A stretch of DNA of 64,000 nt, taken from contig OZ254082.1 of assembly GCA_965267535.1 (NCBI GenBank), forward strand, positions 2,232,001 to 2,296,000. Direction: 5' to 3'. Below are positions 60,340 through 64,000 of this stretch, in pieces (the stretch's first letter is position 1; the number at the start of each line of letters is the position of its first letter). The notes under the pieces were generated by a model. The model saw nothing but the letters and a program-made list of their open reading frames with translations, did no database searches and had not been told where the DNA came from. A program made the position numbers and the translations under genes. This stretch comes from CAXBNB01 sp965267535. Lineage in GTDB: Bacteria; Bacteroidota; Bacteroidia; Cytophagales; Cyclobacteriaceae.

Positions 60340-61590
60340 CTAGGAAACCGGTGTTTCGATTTCTGTGTTCTTATAGATGCCCTGATCGAGCTTGTCTTTT
60401 ATGGCTTCAAACACGCCTATAGTCTCAGCTACGTCTTCCAGACTGTGCGCTGCAGTAGGTATAATGCGAAGCATAATTACGTCTTTTGGTACTACAGGAT
60501 ATACGATCATCGAACAGAATATATTGTAGTTGTTTCTTAGATCTTTAATCAGGTTAGCTGCTTCCAGCCATCCGCCACTCAGAAGTACAGGAGTTACCGG
60601 CGATTGTGTTTTGCCTATGTTAAATCCTTTCTCTCTCAGACCGTTTTGCAGAGCGTTTACAATCGTCCAAAGTTTGTCTTTTAATTCCGGACGGGTTTTT
60701 AGCAGTTCGAGTCGCTTCATATTGCCGATTACGAGCGGCATAGGGAGAGACTTTGCAAATATCTGCGAACGTGTATTGTATTTCAGGTAGTGGATGATCT
60801 CCTCGTCTCCGGCTATAAAAGCCCCTATGCTGGCCATAGACTTAGCAAACGTAGAAAAATAAAGGTCTATTCCATCCTGTACTCCCTGCTCTTCGCCTGT
60901 ACCAGCACCGGTTTTGCCCATAGTACCAAAACCATGTGCATCATCTACCAGCAGTCTGAATTCAAATTTTTCCTTCAGTGCTACTACTTCTTTGAGGTTA
61001 CCCATGCTTCCCGACATTCCAAATACACCCTCGGTGATAACGAGTATTCCACCGCCGGTTTCATTGGCAAGTCTGGTAGCTCTTTCAAGTTGCTTTTCCA
61101 GACTTTCCATGTCGTTGTGCTGGTATACGTAGCGTTTTCCTACATGTAGCCTCAGGCCGTCCATGATGCAGGCATGAGATTCTGCGTCGTATACGATTAC
61201 ATCCTTTCTGCCAGCCACTGCGTCTATCACAGACATAATGCCCTGATAGCCGTAATTGAGCAACATTACAGACTCTTTTTTTACAAAATCAGCCAGTTGT
61301 CTTTCAAATTCCTCGTGCTGAACCGTGTTTCCGGTCATCATTCTGGCTCCCATAGGGTAGGCCAGTCCCCAGTCGGCTGTGGCTTGTGTATCGGCTTCTC
61401 TTACTTCTGGTAAATTTGCTAGTCCAAGGTAATTGTTTAAGCTCCAGGTGAGGACTTCCTTGCCTCTGAATTTCATTCTGGGAGCGATAGGACCCTCTAA
61501 CTTTGGGAACATGTAAAAATTATCCTCGTCGTGGTGGGAGTGTTTTCCCAATGGTCCTTTATCCTCTGAAAACTTCTTGAATATATCCAT
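60340..61590 (-). CDS. Serine palmitoyltransferase-like PLP enzyme (candidate cysteate acyltransferase)
   Basis: This 416-residue protein belongs to the alpha-oxoamine synthase family: FRGKEVLTWSLNNYLGLANLPEV, YDAESHACIMDGLRL, FRLLVDDAHGFGTMGKTG (PLP-binding Asp/His turn), and FSTFAKSMASIGAF with the PLP lysine. Members join an amino acid to an acyl-CoA or acyl-ACP, making ketosphinganine, aminoketobutyrate or KAPA. This particular sequence type (begins KFSEDKGPLGKHSHHDEDNFYMFPKLEGPI) is common in gliding Bacteroidota, and some are reported to use cysteate to make the sulfonolipid capnine. It is controlled by a fully consensus promoter at 61639-61669. The acyl acceptor in this organism is inferred. 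Confidence 0.82.
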   Translation of the reverse strand: MDIFKKFSEDKGPLGKHSHHDEDNFYMFPKLEGPIAPRMKFRGKEVLTWSLNNYLGLANLPEVREADTQATADWGLAYPMGARMMTGNTVQHEEFERQLADFVKKESVMLLNYGYQGIMSVIDAVAGRKDVIVYDAESHACIMDGLRLHVGKRYVYQHNDMESLEKQLERATRLANETGGGILVITEGVFGMSGSMGNLKEVVALKEKFEFRLLVDDAHGFGTMGKTGAGTGEEQGVQDGIDLYFSTFAKSMASIGAFIAGDEEIIHYLKYNTRSQIFAKSLPMPLVIGNMKRLELLKTRPELKDKLWTIVNALQNGLREKGFNIGKTQSPVTPVLLSGGWLEAANLIKDLRNNYNIFCSMIVYPVVPKDVIMLRIIPTAAHSLEDVAETIGVFEAIKDKLDQGIYKNTEIETPVS

Positions 61591-61638
61591 TAATTAGATC
61601 TTGATGCGTGCCTGGTTAGGCGTTTAATTTAAGCGCTG

Positions 61639-61669
61639 CAAAGTTAACATTTCTCGGGTTTTACGCAAA
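61639..61669 (-). promoter_or_regulatory. Consensus promoter of the acyltransferase-like gene
   Basis: On the minus strand TTTG (61666-61669), a 19-base spacer and TAACTTTG (61639-61646) match the Bacteroidota promoter perfectly. The predicted transcription start is near 61632, about 42 bases before ATG 61590. Confidence 0.85.
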
Positions 61670-61823
61670 TTTCGATTTTGTAAAAAAATACCCCTAAATG
61701 CTCGTATAGGACTGATTTGCTTCTTCTTTTTATCCATGACCGGATACTTTGCTGCAGGGCTGATTATCTGCTGTGAGTTTATTATCTTGTGATGCATATT
61801 GGTCTGGTGAAAGAAAATTGACA

Positions 61824-63317
61824 ATGATTGAAATAAAGAAAATATTAGTGGCTAACAGGGGCGAAATAGCCCTCAGGGTAATGCGTTCGGCCAAAGAGAT
61901 GGGTATTGCTACGGTGGCTGTGTTTAGTGATGCTGACCGCAAAGCTCCCCATGTAGCCTATGCCGATGAGGCAGTATGCCTGGGGGCAGCACCATCAGCA
62001 GAATCGTACCTCAACACCGAAAAAATACTCAAAGCGTGCCGAGAGCTGGGGGTGGATGCTATTCATCCGGGATATGGCTTTTTGTCAGAAAATAGTCAGT
62101 TTGCCCGGCAGGTAATGGACGCAGGCATTGTTTTTATAGGCCCTTCTCCTGAGTCTATTCGGGTAATGGGTGATAAACTGGAAGCCAAGAATGCTGTGGC
62201 CGCCTATGATATACCCATGGTACCCGGAGTTAACCGTCCGGTGGACAAATTGAATGAAGCCAGAGAGATAGCGGCTGAAATCGGCTATCCTATACTGATA
62301 AAAGCCAGTGCCGGCGGGGGAGGCAAAGGAATGCGTGTAGTTCGTAGCGAAGATGAGCTGGAAGAGTCTATGCAGCGGGCCATCAGTGAGGCAAAGTCTG
62401 CCTTTGGCAATGGTGCAGTTTTTATCGAAAAATTTATAACCTCTCCCAAGCATATAGAAGTGCAGGTGCTGGCCGACCAGCATGGCAATACCATCCATCT
62501 TTTTGAACGCGATTGTAGTATCCAGCGCCGACATCAAAAGGTGATAGAGGAAGCCCCATCTTCTGTTTTTGATGCGGAAAGAAGAGAAGCGATAGGGCAA
62601 ACAGCCGTTAGAGTGGCTCAGGCCTGCAACTACTACGGTACAGGTACAGTAGAGTTTATTGTAGATAGTAATCTGGATTTTTACTTTCTCGAAATGAATA
62701 CCCGGTTGCAGGTAGAGCACTGTGTGACGGAGGAAATAACGGGTATTGATCTGGTAAAAGAACAAATCAAAATCGCGCGGGGAGAAGTGCTGGCCATCAA
62801 ACAGGAGGATGTAGAAATCAGAGGTCATTCCATTGAGTGTAGGGTGTATGCAGAAGACCCGGAGGAAAACTTTATGCCGGATATAGGTACTTTGAAACTG
62901 TACAAAAGGCCACAGGGACCGGGAATAAGGGTAGACGATGGTTTTGAAGAGGGAATGCCTATACCCATTCACTACGACCCCATGATAGGTAAGCTTATAG
63001 CCTGGGGAAGCAATAGACAGGAAGCTATAAGCCGAATGACCCGTGCTATAGATGAGTTTCTGATCGTGGGTATAAAGACCACCCTTTCGTTTTGTCGCTT
63101 TGCCATCAACCATCCTGCATTTAAAGAGACAGGGTTCGATACTCATTTTGTAGAACAATATTTTAAACCCGGAGAACAACAAGCCGATCCGGTAGCGGAA
63201 GAAGAGGAGATAGCTGCACTGATTGCCTGGATGGTGTTGGATGAAAGCAAGCCGTCTGTGTCTTCCGGTGCGCCAACATCTCGCACCGCTAGCAAGTGGA
63301 AAAACCGAGCAAGGTAG
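61824..63317 (+). CDS. accC: Biotin carboxylase subunit of acetyl/propionyl-CoA carboxylase
   Basis: The 497-residue protein starts at ATG 61824 with MIEIKKILVANRGEIALRVMRSAKEMG; an earlier in-frame start at 61773 adds a segment not found in the family. The ATP-grasp motifs are visible: YPILIKASAGGGGKGMRVV, KHIEVQVLADQHGNTIHLFERDCSIQRRHQKVIEEAP, and DFYFLEMNTRLQVEHCVTE. The last 40 residues are variable. It carboxylates biotin using bicarbonate and ATP for fatty-acid or propionyl-CoA metabolism. The gene for the biotin-carrier subunit is not in view. It ends nine bases before the DUF1015 gene. Confidence 0.95.
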   Translation: MIEIKKILVANRGEIALRVMRSAKEMGIATVAVFSDADRKAPHVAYADEAVCLGAAPSAESYLNTEKILKACRELGVDAIHPGYGFLSENSQFARQVMDAGIVFIGPSPESIRVMGDKLEAKNAVAAYDIPMVPGVNRPVDKLNEAREIAAEIGYPILIKASAGGGGKGMRVVRSEDELEESMQRAISEAKSAFGNGAVFIEKFITSPKHIEVQVLADQHGNTIHLFERDCSIQRRHQKVIEEAPSSVFDAERREAIGQTAVRVAQACNYYGTGTVEFIVDSNLDFYFLEMNTRLQVEHCVTEEITGIDLVKEQIKIARGEVLAIKQEDVEIRGHSIECRVYAEDPEENFMPDIGTLKLYKRPQGPGIRVDDGFEEGMPIPIHYDPMIGKLIAWGSNRQEAISRMTRAIDEFLIVGIKTTLSFCRFAINHPAFKETGFDTHFVEQYFKPGEQQADPVAEEEEIAALIAWMVLDESKPSVSSGAPTSRTASKWKNRAR

Positions 63318-63325
63318 GTTAGGAT

Positions 63326-64000
63326 ATGGCGATAATTAAACCCATAAGAGCCTGGAGGTATCATTCCCGGTTTGCCGAAAAGATAGGCTCCCTGATGTCG
63401 CCATTGTTTGATGTGGTGTCTGCCGAGCAGCTTCGTATGCTTTATGACAACCCATACAACAGTATTCACCTCTCTGTTCCCTCCGGCAATGAGCCAGCTA
63501 AGGCAGCATCTTTTACGCTGGCAGACTGGAAACATAATGGCATAATTACCCAGGATGTACTGCCGGGTATTTATGTTTATTATCAATACTTTTCTTTGCC
63601 CGGCGGTAGCAAAACCTATTGTAGAAAAGGTATAGTATGTCACCTGAAGGTGTATGATTGGGATGAAAAAGTCCTTTTGCGCCATGAAAACACGATTCCC
63701 AGGTCGGTGAAAGACAGAACAGACCTGCTGCGTGCTACAAAATTGAATGCCAGCGCTACTCATGGATTGTATACCGATGCGGCTCACTGTATAGAACCGT
63801 ATCTGGATGAAAGTATGCTACATCCGATATACGATGTAGAAGATTATCAGGGGGTAAGAAATGTATTGAGTGTGATTCATGACTATGAGGCCATTTGTGC
63901 AATCCAGCGTGTTTTGGCTGATAAGCAGATTATTTTAGCCGACGGCCACCATCGCTACGAAGGGTCACTGAGCTATGCTAAATCTGCGAGTACGACTGAA
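63326..64000 (+). CDS. DUF1015 family protein (partial, C-terminus off window)
   Basis: The frame opens at ATG 63326, eight bases after accC, and stays open to the right edge (225 codons). It begins MAIIKPIRAWRYHSRFAEKIGSLMSPLFDVV and contains YDNPYNSIHLSVP, a basic KDRTDLLRATKLNASATHGLY segment, and IILADGHHRYEGSLSYA at the edge, the signature of DUF1015. DUF1015 proteins are widespread in Bacteroidota and are often near serine-biosynthesis genes; the function is unknown. Its tight position after accC suggests co-transcription. The missing C-terminus would normally add about 180 residues. Confidence 0.9.
   Translation, partial: MAIIKPIRAWRYHSRFAEKIGSLMSPLFDVVSAEQLRMLYDNPYNSIHLSVPSGNEPAKAASFTLADWKHNGIITQDVLPGIYVYYQYFSLPGGSKTYCRKGIVCHLKVYDWDEKVLLRHENTIPRSVKDRTDLLRATKLNASATHGLYTDAAHCIEPYLDESMLHPIYDVEDYQGVRNVLSVIHDYEAICAIQRVLADKQIILADGHHRYEGSLSYAKSASTTE

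Noticed and set aside
62085..63182. 365-codon minus-strand open frame
   Set aside because: It lies wholly opposite accC, whose motifs are complete on the plus strand; the reverse frame is a by-product of codon use.
1..64000. CRISPR arrays, prophage genes, tRNA or rRNA genes and intact insertion sequences
   Set aside because: None could be found by reading the intergenic stretches; the only mobile-type traces are the 19-bp direct repeats and the 152-bp element.

Overview
The window looks like chromosomal DNA of a Bacteroidota bacterium, most likely of the order Cytophagales. The reasons are promoters of the TTTG / TANNTTTG type, few Shine-Dalgarno sequences, many lipoprotein and secreted glycan-active enzymes, a FecA-like TonB receptor with an N-terminal carboxypeptidase-regulatory domain, DUF4856, DUF3472 and PNGase F-like proteins, and a tiny histone H1-like gene. 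There is no phage, no CRISPR array, no rRNA or tRNA, and no intact insertion sequence.

Layout. Positions 1-2218 (-) hold the C-terminally cut part of an octaheme cytochrome with HEAT and TPR repeats. Positions 2384-4273 (-) encode a secreted Ig/cadherin-like protein. Positions 4501-5361 hold a RelE/ParE-type toxin-antitoxin pair between two perfect 19-bp direct repeats. Positions 5514-11907 form an iron-uptake operon (DUF4856 lipoprotein, imelysin-like lipoprotein, HTTM membrane protein, FecA-like receptor). It has one clear promoter bracketed by two palindromic operators and ends in a hairpin. Positions 11915-13105 carry a haem-binding-domain protein and a small secreted protein, separated by a 152-bp element with terminal inverted repeats and flanking duplications.

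Positions 13258-36476 are a large glycan/glycolipid block: PqaA-like hydrolase, neutral ceramidase-like protein, ChbG/YdjC-like deacetylase, an unknown membrane protein, Gfo/Idh/MocA oxidoreductase, DegT aminotransferase, a GH67-N-like protein interrupted by an in-frame TGA, a sialidase-like protein, GH92, two paralogous propeller plus alpha-toroid proteins, an HpcH/HpaI aldolase, a DUF3748 propeller and GH20. No SusC/SusD pair is present. Positions 36534-40774 encode a CheB-CheR-PAS-histidine kinase hybrid flanked by two response regulators. Positions 41086-45955 encode a membrane cytochrome with leucine-rich repeats, a DUF1552 protein and a DUF1592-type cytochrome.

Positions 46217-64000 are mostly housekeeping: uvrB, a second toxin-antitoxin pair, aroE, a DUF368 transporter, a ComA-like enzyme, a PNGase F-like and DUF3472 pair, a YebC-family gene, an OmpA-like gene whose start codon lies inside a terminator hairpin, ligA, DUF6913, dapA, an H1-like gene, a serine-palmitoyltransferase-like enzyme that may make the sulfonolipid capnine, accC, and the start of a DUF1015 gene.

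The items most worth following are the HTTM/imelysin/FecA operon with its double operator, the glycan block with its two propeller-toroid proteins, the direct-repeat-flanked toxin-antitoxin cassette, the MITE-like element, the interrupted GH67-N-like gene, and the terminator that overlaps a start codon.
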